Origin: an uncultured Oscillospiraceae bacterium
GTDB lineage: Bacteria > Bacillota > Clostridia > Oscillospirales > Oscillospiraceae
Length of the DNA stretch: 61,336 nucleotides
Assembly: GCA_944385535.1 (NCBI GenBank)
Contig: CALWXR010000006.1
Span: 1 to 61,336, forward strand
Direction: 5' to 3'
Position numbers and translations under genes: made by a program. The notes under the pieces were generated by a model. It worked only from the letters and a program-made list of their open reading frames with translations. It was not told the DNA's origin and searched no databases. Shown here one piece after another: positions 1 through 6,710 of this stretch (the first letter of the stretch is position 1; every line of letters starts with the position of its first letter).

Positions 1-53
1 CCGAAAGCTTGACCAAAGCGCAGGCTCAGTGGCTGGAAGTGATTGCAAAATAA
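1..53 (+). CDS. 3' end of an unidentified gene (partial)
   Basis: Sixteen codons are open from base 3 to a TAA at 51-53, ending in QWLEVIAK. The gene starts outside the window, so no family can be assigned. It sits 51 bases upstream of tRNA-Lys. The reading frame is supported only by its openness and by the absence of any other feature here. Confidence 0.35.
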   Translation, partial: ESLTKAQAQWLEVIAK

Positions 54-104
54 GGACAATGTTCAGTTTTCAGGGTGCATCGAGCATATACATCTTGAGG
101 ATCT

Positions 105-180
105 GCACCTTTAGCTCAGTTGGTAGAGCAACTGACTCTTAATCAGTGGGTCCCGGGTTCGAGTCCCTGAAGGTGCACCA
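105..180 (+). tRNA. tRNA-Lys (anticodon CTT)
   Basis: A complete cloverleaf is visible. The 7-bp acceptor stem GCACCTT pairs with AAGGTGC, the anticodon loop CTCTTAA is closed by ACTGA/TCAGT and gives anticodon CTT (reads AAG), and the T-arm carries GGTTCGAGTCC. The discriminator A and CCA end are encoded. It is followed by one base and then by tRNA-Glu, so the two are probably co-transcribed. Confidence 0.97.
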
Positions 181-181
181 T

Positions 182-256
182 GGCCCGTTGGTCAAGTGGT
201 TAAGACAGAGGCCTCTCACGCCTTTAACATCGGTTCGAATCCGGTACGGGTCACCA
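182..256 (+). tRNA. tRNA-Glu (anticodon CTC)
   Basis: Acceptor stem GGCCCGT pairs with ACGGGTC (one G-U). The anticodon stem GAGGC/GCCTT holds loop CTCTCAC, giving anticodon CTC (reads GAG). The T-arm carries GGTTCGAATCC and CCA is encoded. It lies directly behind tRNA-Lys. Confidence 0.96.
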
Positions 257-266
257 GCTCCTCATA

Positions 267-317
267 CATGATACAGTTCTTCATATTCCGCAAGCGGAAT
301 ATTCCGAGTGTATCATG
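267..317. repeat. Nested inverted repeat after the tRNA pair
   Basis: CATGATACA (267-275) pairs with TGTATCATG (309-317), and inside it ATATTCCG (283-290) pairs with CGGAATAT (295-302) around a CAAG loop. There is no T-tract after it, so it is not an ordinary intrinsic terminator; it may be a processing or protein-binding structure at the 3' end of the tRNA transcript. Confidence 0.6.
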
Positions 318-339
318 GCTCGTCGCTTCAAAATAAAGC

Positions 340-368
340 TTGACAAAGCAGATTGTGTGTGCTACAAT
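340..368 (+). promoter_or_regulatory. Vegetative promoter of the 5S rRNA gene
   Basis: TTGACA (340-345) and TACAAT (363-368) are separated by 17 bp, close to the sigma-A consensus. This gives the 5S gene its own promoter, apart from the tRNA pair upstream. Confidence 0.85.
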
Positions 369-428
369 TCATGAGGTTAGATGCTTTAGCATTTAACATA
401 AAGGATGGTCAAGAGCCATCTGACAAAA

Positions 429-543
429 GTTGGTATTGATTGCCATGAGGGTCCACCTGTTCCCATCCCGAACACAGAAGTTAAGCTCATGCGCGCCGAC
501 AATACTTGGCGGGTGACTGCCCGGGAAGATAGGTAATGCCAAC
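429..543 (+). rRNA. rrf: 5S ribosomal RNA
   Basis: The segment contains the conserved 5S core CCCATCCCGAACACAGAAGT and ACTTGGCGGGTGACTGCCC. The ends GTTGGTATT (429-437) and AATGCCAAC (535-543) form helix I with one G-U pair, giving a 115-nt molecule. No 16S or 23S gene is adjacent, so this is a solitary 5S copy with its own promoter and terminator. Confidence 0.95.
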
Positions 544-546
544 ACA

Positions 547-576
547 AAGCCCTGACCGCAAGGTTGGGGCTTTTTT
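547..576 (+). terminator. Intrinsic terminator of 5S rRNA
   Basis: AAGCCCTGACC (547-557) pairs with GGTTGGGGCTT (562-572) through two G-U pairs, with loop GCAA, and is followed by a T run. Confidence 0.9.
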
Positions 577-656
577 CTTGCGCTTAGAAGCAAATACCGC
601 GAAAATCAGGTTCTATGTCAATAGTTGGGGTAGAGGCAAAATAGCGATTTTTTCAG

Positions 657-690
657 ATCGTGTCGGAGCGGGATCTCCGGCACGATTTTT
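657..690 (+). terminator. Second intrinsic terminator downstream of 5S
   Basis: ATCGTGTCGGAG (657-668) pairs with CTCCGGCACGAT (675-686), followed by TTTTT. It looks like a back-up terminator for the 5S unit. Between 577 and 656 nothing else is visible. Confidence 0.8.
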
Positions 691-743
691 ATGTACTGGC
701 AAAGAGGATCCTGTTGCAGAAGTTGGGGGAATATTCGGCTACA

Positions 744-854
744 ATGGAGGATCTGATCGGGGGATATTACTATGGCTCGACGGTTTTGCTCCTTGGAACC
801 ATCTTGCTCAATGGCTGCGCCGCCTTCCTTCACAAAGAGAAAGAACAAAAGTAA
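744..854 (+). CDS. Possible 36-residue membrane microprotein
   Basis: An ATG at 744 opens a 36-codon frame ending TAA at 852-854. The product would have an acidic start (MEDLIGGYYYG), one hydrophobic span of about 18 residues around GSTVLLLGTILL, and a charged tail HKEKEQK, which is the layout of a small single-pass membrane protein. Support is moderate: the frame lies between two terminators, and the only purine-rich stretch (GGGGGA at 725-730) is rather far from the start. The same frame is open further upstream, but that part runs through the 657-690 terminator and is not credible. No family is recognised. Confidence 0.3.
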   Translation: MEDLIGGYYYGSTVLLLGTILLNGCAAFLHKEKEQK

Positions 855-860
855 AGGGAA

Positions 861-895
861 AACCGGACTTCTCAAAGACGGAAGTCCGGTTTTTA
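861..895. terminator. Bidirectional intrinsic terminator
   Basis: AAACCGGACTTC (861-872) pairs with GAAGTCCGGTTT (882-893), with a T run on the plus side and an A run on the other. It can end the small ORF region on plus and the Fe-S protein gene on minus. Confidence 0.85.
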
Positions 896-896
896 A

Positions 897-2000
897 TCAG
901 ATTTTGATCAGCTCGTAGCTGTCCTCGCCCAGGCCGATTTTTTTGCCGTGGGTAATTTGGCTGCGCCAGTTGGTGTGGGGGAAGGAGCCGGTGAGATTGT
1001 CCAGATCCGGACGGTTGGCCTTTGCCAGCTTACTGCCGGGGAGGATGGTCTGGGCGTTCACCGCTTCGGCGCAGGCCAGATCCAGGGCCACCGGATCGAA
1101 GGAGGCGAACATGCCCACGTCCGGCACGATGGGAATGTCATTTTCCGCGTGGCAGTCGCAGTAGGGGCTAACATCCCGCACCAGGCTGATGTGGAAATGG
1201 GGGCGGCCGTCCAGCACCGCTTTGGTGTACTCGGCAATCTTATAGTTCAGGATCTCGGCGGACTGGGCGTAGGCGGGGTGAATGGCCTTCACCGGACACA
1301 CGTCGATGCACCGGCCGCAGCCCATGCAGCAGGTCCAGTCGATTTGCATTACCTTGCCCGCCATCTTGGGGCCTTCGTGGGCGCAGTACTTGGCGCAGGT
1401 GCCGCAGCCCACACATTTGCTTTCGTCCACCACCGGGCGGCCTTCACTGTGCATTTCCCGCTTGCCGTCGTTGGAGCCGCAGCCCATGCCGATGTTCTTC
1501 ATGGCGCCGCCGAAGCCCGCTTCCTCATGGCCTTTGAAATGGTTCAGGGAGATCACGATATCCGCGTCCATCACCGCCCGGCCGATTTTCGCGGACTTTA
1601 CATACTCGCCGCCCGCAACGGGAACGTCCATGTCATCGGTACCCTTTAATCCGTCGGCGATGATTACGTGACAGCCGGTGGAGTAGGGGGTGAAGCCGTT
1701 TAAGTAGGCGGTTTCCAGATGGTCCAGGGCGTTTTTCCGGGAGCCTACGTACATGGTGTTGGCATCGGTGAGGAAGGGCTTGCCGCCTAAGTCCTTTACA
1801 AGATCCACCACCACCCGGGCATAGCCGGGGCGCAGATGGGCCATGTTGCCCAGCTCGCCGAAGTGGATCTTGATGGCGACGAACTTGTCCTGAAAGTCGA
1901 TCTGATCCATGCCCGCGGTCAGGCACAGCCGCGCCAGCTTCTGAGGAAGCGTCTCAGAGGTGCCGGTGGAAAAGTCGGTAAAATATACTTTGGATGCCAT
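897..2000 (-). CDS. DUF362 protein with two 4Fe-4S clusters
   Basis: The 367-residue product belongs to the DUF362 group of uncharacterised Fe-S centre proteins. The DUF362 region fills about residues 1-185 and 245-345. Between them lie two ferredoxin-type cysteine sets, C196/C199/C202/C206 and C225/C228/C231/C235-P, each the CX2CX2CX3C pattern of a [4Fe-4S] cluster. Family members are cytoplasmic and thought to move electrons, but the partner and reaction are unknown. The start is well placed behind AGGAGG. The gene follows the HAD hydrolase gene by 56 bases and has its own possible promoter overlapping the end of that gene, so it may be made with or without it. No signal peptide or membrane span is seen. 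Confidence 0.88.
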   Translation of the reverse strand: MASKVYFTDFSTGTSETLPQKLARLCLTAGMDQIDFQDKFVAIKIHFGELGNMAHLRPGYARVVVDLVKDLGGKPFLTDANTMYVGSRKNALDHLETAYLNGFTPYSTGCHVIIADGLKGTDDMDVPVAGGEYVKSAKIGRAVMDADIVISLNHFKGHEEAGFGGAMKNIGMGCGSNDGKREMHSEGRPVVDESKCVGCGTCAKYCAHEGPKMAGKVMQIDWTCCMGCGRCIDVCPVKAIHPAYAQSAEILNYKIAEYTKAVLDGRPHFHISLVRDVSPYCDCHAENDIPIVPDVGMFASFDPVALDLACAEAVNAQTILPGSKLAKANRPDLDNLTGSFPHTNWRSQITHGKKIGLGEDSYELIKI

Positions 2001-2031
2001 GATACATACCTCCTAAGTAGTCTTTGGATAT

Positions 2032-2060
2032 AGTTTATCTGTTTGCCCGGGGAAAGTCAA
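2032..2060 (-). promoter_or_regulatory. Possible promoter of the DUF362 gene
   Basis: On the minus strand TTGACT (2060-2055) and TAAACT (2037-2032) are 17 bp apart. The -35 overlaps the stop codon of the upstream HAD gene. Confidence 0.5.
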
Positions 2061-2845
2061 GGCCGCGGGGGGAAGGATGGGCACATGGAAAGCAAAATCC
2101 CGGAAAGGTTATTCCAATCGCTGCCCTCATATTCCAAGTGACGGCAGCCTTTGGGTGCGGAAAGGGGATGGAGGGCGGGATCCGCCTCCGCCTGATCGGC
2201 CGGGGTCAGATTGGTGTGCATATACAGCGTGGCAAGGCCCAGGGCGGCGGCTCCGAAAATGTCCGTTTCCCGGTCGTTGCCGATCATCAGGCAGGTTTTG
2301 GGATCCAAATGCCGCTCTTCCAGCAAGGCGCCCAGAAACCGCTTATCCGGCTTCCGGCAGCCGAAGTCTGAGGATAGGTAGATGCCGTCAAAATAAGGCT
2401 CCAACCCTAAGTGCCGGATCTCATAGGCGGTAAAAATCCGCTGGGCGTTGCTCAGCAGCCACAGCCGGTACCCTCCCTTCCGCAGAGCGTCCAGAGCTTC
2501 CAGCGTGTGGGGATACAGACGGATATACTCCATGGACAGAACGCGAAACAGCTGGGCGGCGTTCTCGCCCAGAGCGTCGGCGTTTGCGGTTACGCCCCGG
2601 TCCCGGAACAACTCCGCCATCACCAGCTCAAAGGGCACGTCCGGGTAGCATTCGCTGTTTCGTCCCGCGGAAGCTTCCCGCCGGTTCATAGCATCCAGAA
2701 AGGCTTGCCGGAGAGATGTGCCGGTATAGTGGGCCCCATAAAAGCCGAAATACAGGGCGGTCTTTTCCCAGACCATGTCATTTTCATCGGTGTGGATGTC
2801 CACCAAGGTGCCGTAAAGGTCAAAAATCAAATCGGTGTAAACCAT
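2057..2845 (-). CDS. HAD-superfamily hydrolase (HAD-IA)
   Basis: This 262-residue protein shows the four HAD motifs. Motif I is FDLYGTLVD with the nucleophile D9, motif II the Ser in LLSNA, motif III the Lys in CRKPDKR, and motif IV the acidic pair in IGNDRETD. The residue two after the nucleophile is Tyr, not the Asp of typical phosphatases; DLYGT is usual in haloacid-dehalogenase and YjjG-like branches, so phosphatase activity on a small phosphorylated metabolite is likely but not proven. A cap domain sits between motifs I and II, as in subfamily IA. The start follows GGGAGG. Expression may come from a promoter divergent to that of rsmE. Confidence 0.85.
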   Translation of the reverse strand: MVYTDLIFDLYGTLVDIHTDENDMVWEKTALYFGFYGAHYTGTSLRQAFLDAMNRREASAGRNSECYPDVPFELVMAELFRDRGVTANADALGENAAQLFRVLSMEYIRLYPHTLEALDALRKGGYRLWLLSNAQRIFTAYEIRHLGLEPYFDGIYLSSDFGCRKPDKRFLGALLEERHLDPKTCLMIGNDRETDIFGAAALGLATLYMHTNLTPADQAEADPALHPLSAPKGCRHLEYEGSDWNNLSGILLSMCPSFPPRP

Positions 2846-2876
2846 GCTGCGCCTCCCAATCCTCTTACCTTGTTAT

Positions 2877-2905
2877 ATGGTAGCACAAATACGGGAAAAA
2901 AGCAA
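2877..2905 (-). promoter_or_regulatory. Possible promoter of the HAD hydrolase gene
   Basis: Minus-strand TTGCTT (2905-2900) and TACCAT (2882-2877) with a 17-bp spacer. It is back to back with the rsmE promoter. Confidence 0.45.
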
Positions 2906-2923
2906 GAAAGAAGATCCCTGCCC

Positions 2924-2952
2924 TTGCCTTCCGGGAAAAACTCTGGTACACT
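2924..2952 (+). promoter_or_regulatory. Promoter of rsmE
   Basis: TTGCCT (2924-2929) and TACACT (2947-2952) are separated by 17 bp, about 30 bases ahead of the rsmE start. Confidence 0.6.
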
Positions 2953-2981
2953 GAAGGCAAGGAAAACAGGAGGAAACAGCT

Positions 2982-3713
2982 ATGGTTCGTTTTTTTGTAA
3001 GTGCGGAAGAACTGATGGGGGAGGACGCGTTCCTCACAGGAGAAAACGCCCAGCATGCCAAGGTTCTGCGGCTGAAGGCCGGGGAGACGGTGCTGCTGTG
3101 CGACGGGGAAGGCCGGGAAGCCCTGTGTCAAATCACCCAGGCGGAAGGCGGGCAGTGGCGTTTACAGGTGATGGAACGCCGGAAGTCCCAATCGGAAGCG
3201 GCGGTGGCGGTCAGCGTGTATATGGCCTACCCCAAGGGGGATAAGCTGGAGCATGTGATCCAGAAGGCCACGGAGCTGGGCGCCCGGGAGATCGTGGCGT
3301 TTCCTTCCGCCCGGTGTGTTTCCCGGCCGGATGAGAAGAGCCTGAAAAAGAAGCTGGAGCGGTGGCAGAAGATCGCCGCAGCGGCGGCGGAACAGTCCGG
3401 CCGTGGCGTCATTCCCCGGGTGGTCACCCTGGGCAGCTACCGGGAGGCCCTTCAGCGGGCGGCCCAGGCGGACAAGGCATTGCTATTTTATGAAAACGAG
3501 CAGGCGGTGACGCTGAAAATGGCCCTGTCCGCTGACGGATACGAAAGCGTCAGTCTGCTCACCGGTCCGGAGGGCGGTTTGGAGGAAGCGGAGGTGGCCC
3601 AGGCCAGGGAAGCGGGGATACAGGTGTGCACCCTGGGAAAGCGGATCCTCCGCTGTGAGACCGCCCCTCTGTGCGCCCTGTCCGCGGTGATGTATCACAC
3701 CGGTGAATTTTAA
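2982..3713 (+). CDS. rsmE: 16S rRNA (uracil(1498)-N3)-methyltransferase RsmE
   Basis: The 243-residue product matches RsmE, which methylates N3 of U1498 in 16S rRNA using S-adenosylmethionine. An N-terminal PUA-like domain (about residues 1-70) opens with MVRFFV and holds the H-x-x-K/R-V-L-R-L core HAKVLRLK. The SPOUT knot at the C-terminus is clear: LLTGPEGGLEEAE near residue 190 and the LGKRILRCETA stretch near 220, which bind the methyl donor. The start follows AGGAGGAAACAGCT. It has its own promoter and ends in a strong terminator, so it appears to be transcribed alone. Confidence 0.96.
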   Translation: MVRFFVSAEELMGEDAFLTGENAQHAKVLRLKAGETVLLCDGEGREALCQITQAEGGQWRLQVMERRKSQSEAAVAVSVYMAYPKGDKLEHVIQKATELGAREIVAFPSARCVSRPDEKSLKKKLERWQKIAAAAAEQSGRGVIPRVVTLGSYREALQRAAQADKALLFYENEQAVTLKMALSADGYESVSLLTGPEGGLEEAEVAQAREAGIQVCTLGKRILRCETAPLCALSAVMYHTGEF

Positions 3714-3718
3714 TGAAC

Positions 3719-3753
3719 AACGCCTCAGAAGCCGGGAAGGCTTCTGAGGCGTT
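3719..3753. terminator. Strong hairpin terminator between convergent genes
   Basis: AACGCCTCAGAAGCC (3719-3733) and GGCTTCTGAGGCGTT (3739-3753) form a 15-bp stem with GTTCTTC behind it. It separates rsmE from the convergent DUF4097 operon. Confidence 0.8.
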
Positions 3754-3762
3754 GTTCTTCAT

Positions 3763-4686
3763 TCAAAAGTTGGCGCTGCTTTTCAAAGTCACAGAACCGC
3801 TGGCGCTGGAGATCTCGATTCGGCAGCTTCCGTTGCCGCTGATATACCGGTCTCCCTGGTGCTGGGTGGGGAAGTCGGAAAACAGTTCGCCGCTGAGACT
3901 GTCAACCTCCGCGGTAAAGCCTGTGTCTTTCGGCAGTGTCAATTCCAGATCCCCGGAGGCGGTATCCCAATCGATGCTTTGCGGCACGTTTTCCAGGACG
4001 CCGGTGAAGTCGGAGGAGGAAGCGTCCACTTCCAGCGAATTCAGACTTCCGCTGTAGGTGATGGCCGAGGAAGCTGTGTCAATACCCAGTTCTCCCAGAA
4101 CACAGTTGGTGAATTGAATGTCGCCGCTGGCGCTGTCTACATCCACCTCCCGGAGGGTTAGATCCTGGACTTCCAGGGCGGCGGAAGCGGTTTCCACTTC
4201 CAGGGAATTCCCCTGCCAGTCTTTCGGAAGGGTAATATACAGCTGCTTATCTTCCGAAGAGCCCAACCCGAAACAGGCGCTGCGGTCATGGGAATGAATG
4301 ATCAGATTATCGCCCCTTTGCTTCCAGACCATGGGATTCTCGCCCCCGGACTCCTGCAGAATCAGCTTGTTCGTGTCGCCGGTTCGGATCACGATGGCGC
4401 CGGAGGGCCAGTCGATGTCCACCTCCCGGATGGTTCCGGCGTCCAATTCAACGGAATCATTGAGCAGGGTCTGGTCGCCGGTGATTGTTTCCTCCTCCCG
4501 AATGGTTCCGGCGTCCGATTCGACGGAATCATTGAGCTGGGTTTGGCCGCCGGTAATTTCTTTGCCGTAGATCCGTCTGCTTTCAAACCAGCCGCCCCGG
4601 AAGCCCAGACCGGTGATCAAAAGGCCCAGCAGGAGCAGGATTACGACGCTCCAAATACAAATGCGAAGGATGGCGTTGGTTTTCAT
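3763..4686 (-). CDS. DUF4097 family beta-strand repeat protein
   Basis: The 307-residue product has one N-terminal membrane span (about residues 8-29, rich in I, L and V) and then an extracytoplasmic right-handed beta-helix of the DUF4097/putative adhesin type, visible as repeated short strands with D-x-A/S-S-G/A turns (SASGDIQF, TASSAITYS, SASGSVTL). It is the last gene of a PadR-DUF1700-DUF4097 operon, an arrangement common in Firmicutes and linked to envelope stress sensing. Residues of about 46-93 contain a recent 24-residue duplication (see the 72-bp repeat). The start follows a GGAG-type site (AAAGGAGAATGAA) and is one base beyond the upstream stop. Function is inferred from the family only. 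Confidence 0.85.
   Translation of the reverse strand: MKTNAILRICIWSVVILLLLGLLITGLGFRGGWFESRRIYGKEITGGQTQLNDSVESDAGTIREEETITGDQTLLNDSVELDAGTIREVDIDWPSGAIVIRTGDTNKLILQESGGENPMVWKQRGDNLIIHSHDRSACFGLGSSEDKQLYITLPKDWQGNSLEVETASAALEVQDLTLREVDVDSASGDIQFTNCVLGELGIDTASSAITYSGSLNSLEVDASSSDFTGVLENVPQSIDWDTASGDLELTLPKDTGFTAEVDSLSGELFSDFPTQHQGDRYISGNGSCRIEISSASGSVTLKSSANF
4425..4568. repeat. 72-bp in-frame tandem duplication
   Basis: Two copies with a period of 72 bp, anchored by TGGTTCCGGC at 4431 and 4503. They differ at only a few bases and encode two versions of a 24-residue segment (core LNDSVE-x-DAGTIRE) of the DUF4097 protein. Confidence 0.85.
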
Positions 4687-4687
4687 T

Positions 4688-5323
4688 TCATTCTCCTTTC
4701 GTCAAATCCAAAACGGCCCGGATCAGCCCCTGAATGGCGGCGGTGAGGGGGAAGATGACCCAGGTGATGTGCCAGGCGCCGGTGAGAAAGCTGAGCAGAA
4801 AGTAGGCGCAAAGACCCAATGTCCAAATGAGACTGCCGATGCTTTTATGCAGCTGTTCCCGGGGGCTGTCGGCCCGGGCGGGTTTGTTTTCCTCATCGTC
4901 TGAATCGCTGCCTGCTTTTTTGCTCAGAATAATCAGGGCGGTGGCGGCGGCCGCCAAGAACAGGGTGCCGCACAGTCCTAAGGTGTCCATGTCCAATTCA
5001 TCGAAAATGAACAGGGGAACGGGACAAAGGATGAACAGAAAAACCGCGATGGCCCGCAGAGGCTTCCGGTAAGGAGGCTCCGGTTCCTCCCGGCTCTCCG
5101 GCGGGATGATTTTTCGGGAATCTTCGGAAGTGCCGGAGAGGATCTCAGAAATGTCCCCGATGCCCATAATGGCCAGCCGGTAGGCGCTTTCCGGGCTTTT
5201 GCCCTGGGCGATCAGATCATCATACCGATCCAGGGTGTTTTGCAGGATTTCCTGCTGGATATCCTCACAATTCTCCGCCCCCGCGAACAGCAGGGAAACA
5301 TATTGCGTAAGCTGTTCTTTCAT
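4688..5323 (-). CDS. DUF1700 (HAAS domain) membrane protein
   Basis: The first 65 residues form the HAAS/DUF1700 helical domain (LFAGAEN, RYDDLIAQGKSPESAYRLAI), the piece that couples PadR-type regulators to membrane partners. Roughly four hydrophobic spans follow (near residues 93-110, 115-135, 165-183 and 187-203). The total of 211 residues is normal for the family. The start codon overlaps the padR stop in ATGA, and the gene is followed immediately by the DUF4097 gene, so all three are translationally coupled. It probably acts in the membrane as the signalling partner of the beta-helix protein; that role is inferred. Confidence 0.86.
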   Translation of the reverse strand: MKEQLTQYVSLLFAGAENCEDIQQEILQNTLDRYDDLIAQGKSPESAYRLAIMGIGDISEILSGTSEDSRKIIPPESREEPEPPYRKPLRAIAVFLFILCPVPLFIFDELDMDTLGLCGTLFLAAAATALIILSKKAGSDSDDEENKPARADSPREQLHKSIGSLIWTLGLCAYFLLSFLTGAWHITWVIFPLTAAIQGLIRAVLDLTKGE

Positions 5324-5658
5324 ATTCTTTCCTCCAAATCCAGAAGTTTATCCATGATCTCCTTGGTCTGCTGCCATTCTCCAAGCAGGCGATAGCAGGC
5401 TTCCCGCCCGGCGGCGGTGATGGTATAGTACCGGCGGCGGGCGCCGGCGCCGCTGTTTCCCCAGTAGGAGGCGATATAGCCAAGCTCTTCTAGCCGTTTG
5501 AAGGCGGTGTACAGGGTGGCCTCCTTCAGCTCAAACCGGCCGCCGGAGAGGATGGAGATGGTTTTGTTGATCTCATAGCCATAGCTGTCGCTTTTCATCA
5601 GACGGGCCAGAATGATAGCGTCGGTATGGCCGCGGATCAGATCACCGGCAATGGACAT
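5320..5658 (-). CDS. PadR family transcriptional regulator
   Basis: The 112-residue protein is a PadR winged helix regulator: LARLMKSDSYGYEINK holds the start of the DNA-binding domain, ATLYTAFKRLEELGYI the recognition helix, and RRYYTITAAGREA the wing. The C-terminal helix gives the dimer contact. It is the first gene of the operon, and its promoter is covered by a perfect 10-bp inverted repeat, so autorepression is likely. The start follows GGAGGGAGCACC. Confidence 0.93.
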   Translation of the reverse strand: MSIAGDLIRGHTDAIILARLMKSDSYGYEINKTISILSGGRFELKEATLYTAFKRLEELGYIASYWGNSGAGARRRYYTITAAGREACYRLLGEWQQTKEIMDKLLDLEERI

Positions 5659-5681
5659 GGTGCTCCCTCCTTTGTAGTCCT

Positions 5682-5719
5682 ATAGTAGCACGAGATACCT
5701 CGCTTGTCAAGGTATCTCG
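5682..5719 (-). promoter_or_regulatory. padR promoter with palindromic operator
   Basis: Minus-strand TTGACA (5710-5705) and TACTAT (5687-5682) have a 17-bp spacer. CGAGATACCT (5691-5700) and AGGTATCTCG (5710-5719) form a perfect inverted repeat that spans the spacer and -35. This fits autorepression by the PadR protein encoded directly downstream. Confidence 0.85.
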
Positions 5720-5721
5720 TC

Positions 5722-5751
5722 AAAAATAAGGGCGCATTTTTTCAATGCGCC
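5722..5751 (-). terminator. Intrinsic terminator of rlmH
   Basis: GGCGCATT (minus, 5751-5744) pairs with AATGCGCC (5738-5731), followed on the minus strand by CTTATTTTT. Confidence 0.8.
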
Positions 5752-5757
5752 GGATTT

Positions 5758-6240
5758 TTATTTGTGGTACTTGCTTCCTGCCTGAATAGCTTCCGCCCGG
5801 TACAGCTGCTCCAGCACCATGACCCGGGCCAGATGGTGGGGGAAGGTCATGGGGCTCATGGAAAGCCGGAAGTCAGCGCGCTGCTTCACCCGGGGGGCAA
5901 TGCCGAAGGAGGAGCCGATGAGAAAACAGGCGCCGCTTTTGCCGACGTTCTTTACTTGGGTAAGCTTTTCCGCTAACCCTTCGCTGGACAGCTGCTTCCC
6001 TTCCGGCGTAAAGACGCAAAACCAGGATCCCTTGGGAATCTTGGACAAAATCAAATCCGCTTCCTTTTCCAGTCCGGCGGCAATCTGAGCAGGGGAGGGG
6101 TCCTCCGGCAGACGGGTCTCCGGCAGCTCCAGCAATGTGAATTTACAATAGCTCCCCAGCCGTTTGGCGTATTCCGCCGAGGCGGAGAGGTAGAAGGGCT
6201 CTTTCAGCTTTCCCATGGCGATCAGGGTGATGTCAAACAT
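5758..6240 (-). CDS. rlmH: 23S rRNA (pseudouridine1915-N3)-methyltransferase RlmH
   Basis: The product is a single SPOUT methyltransferase domain that modifies pseudouridine 1915 of 23S rRNA in the assembled ribosome. It opens MFDITLIAMGKLKE, has the SAM-binding FLIGSSFG near residue 105 and ends with the diagnostic GSKYHK. I start it at the ATG at 6240, giving 160 residues, the normal family size; a longer frame of 173 residues adds a non-conserved leader. It stands alone with its own terminator. Confidence 0.95.
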   Translation of the reverse strand: MFDITLIAMGKLKEPFYLSASAEYAKRLGSYCKFTLLELPETRLPEDPSPAQIAAGLEKEADLILSKIPKGSWFCVFTPEGKQLSSEGLAEKLTQVKNVGKSGACFLIGSSFGIAPRVKQRADFRLSMSPMTFPHHLARVMVLEQLYRAEAIQAGSKYHK

Positions 6241-6344
6241 AACGTGCCTGCTTTCCTTTTGTTTTCTACAGCTTACCACGTTTTCCCCGAAAACGCAACA
6301 TAATTGGGGAAAGAACGGGAAAAGTAGTGGGGGAGGTGGAAGCT

Positions 6345-6452
6345 TTGAAAGAAAAGAAGGAAGAGAAGATCATTTCCGATCCCTACGGCAGCTATACGGG
6401 CCTGGTAAAGGATCTGGATGAAAAGCCCGTTCAGGACGCGGATGATCTATAA
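6345..6452 (+). CDS. Small conserved-looking protein ending PVQDADDL
   Basis: A TTG at 6345 behind a strong GGGGGAGGTGG site opens a 35-codon frame. The product is charged (MKEKKEEK start) with the core SDPYGSYTG and the end KPVQDADDL. I recall very short proteins of this pattern in Clostridia, but no function is known to me. There is no membrane span. The frame ends four bases before the folded RNA-like segment that starts at 6456, so the two may share a transcript. Confidence 0.7.
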   Translation: MKEKKEEKIISDPYGSYTGLVKDLDEKPVQDADDL

Positions 6453-6455
6453 AAA

Positions 6456-6707
6456 GTCTGCTGAATAAGTCGTGATAACGACTTATACACACACGAAAGG
6501 TGTGTAATTCCATAAAAGCGGCTCTTTTTAACCGCTTTTATGGAATTCAGACAGCAATCAATGGGTATCTGATCCGGCATGGCGCAGTGCCGGATCAGTA
6601 GGCGCAAGGTTTTTGCTCTAAAGTAAGCAAACCCTTGCGCCCGAATAACACAAACTCAAGCGGAAAGCCTTGGCTTTCAAGCTGTTTTGTGTTATTCAGT
6701 ACCCATT
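6456..6707 (+). ncRNA. Candidate structured RNA with two four-way junctions
   Basis: Nearly every base of this gene-free segment can be paired. Domain 1: GTCTG (6456-6460) with CAGAC (6548-6552) encloses three abutting hairpins, 6465-6486 (9-bp stem, GATA loop), 6487-6505 (ACACAC/GTGTGT, bulged A, C-G pair, GAAA loop) and 6506-6547 (16-bp stem). Domain 2: AATGGGTA (6560-6567) with TACCCATT (6700-6707) encloses 6569-6598 (11-bp stem), 6601-6641 (9-bp stem with inner helix) and 6643-6697 (12-bp stem with inner helix). The GAAA tetraloop favours the plus strand. No family is recognised; it could also be a mobile repeat. Confidence 0.55.
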
Positions 6708-6710
6708 ATA

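Noticed and set aside
536-907. Open frame of 123 codons downstream of 5S rRNA
   Set aside because: It starts inside the 5S gene and reads through three terminator hairpins; no ribosome site.
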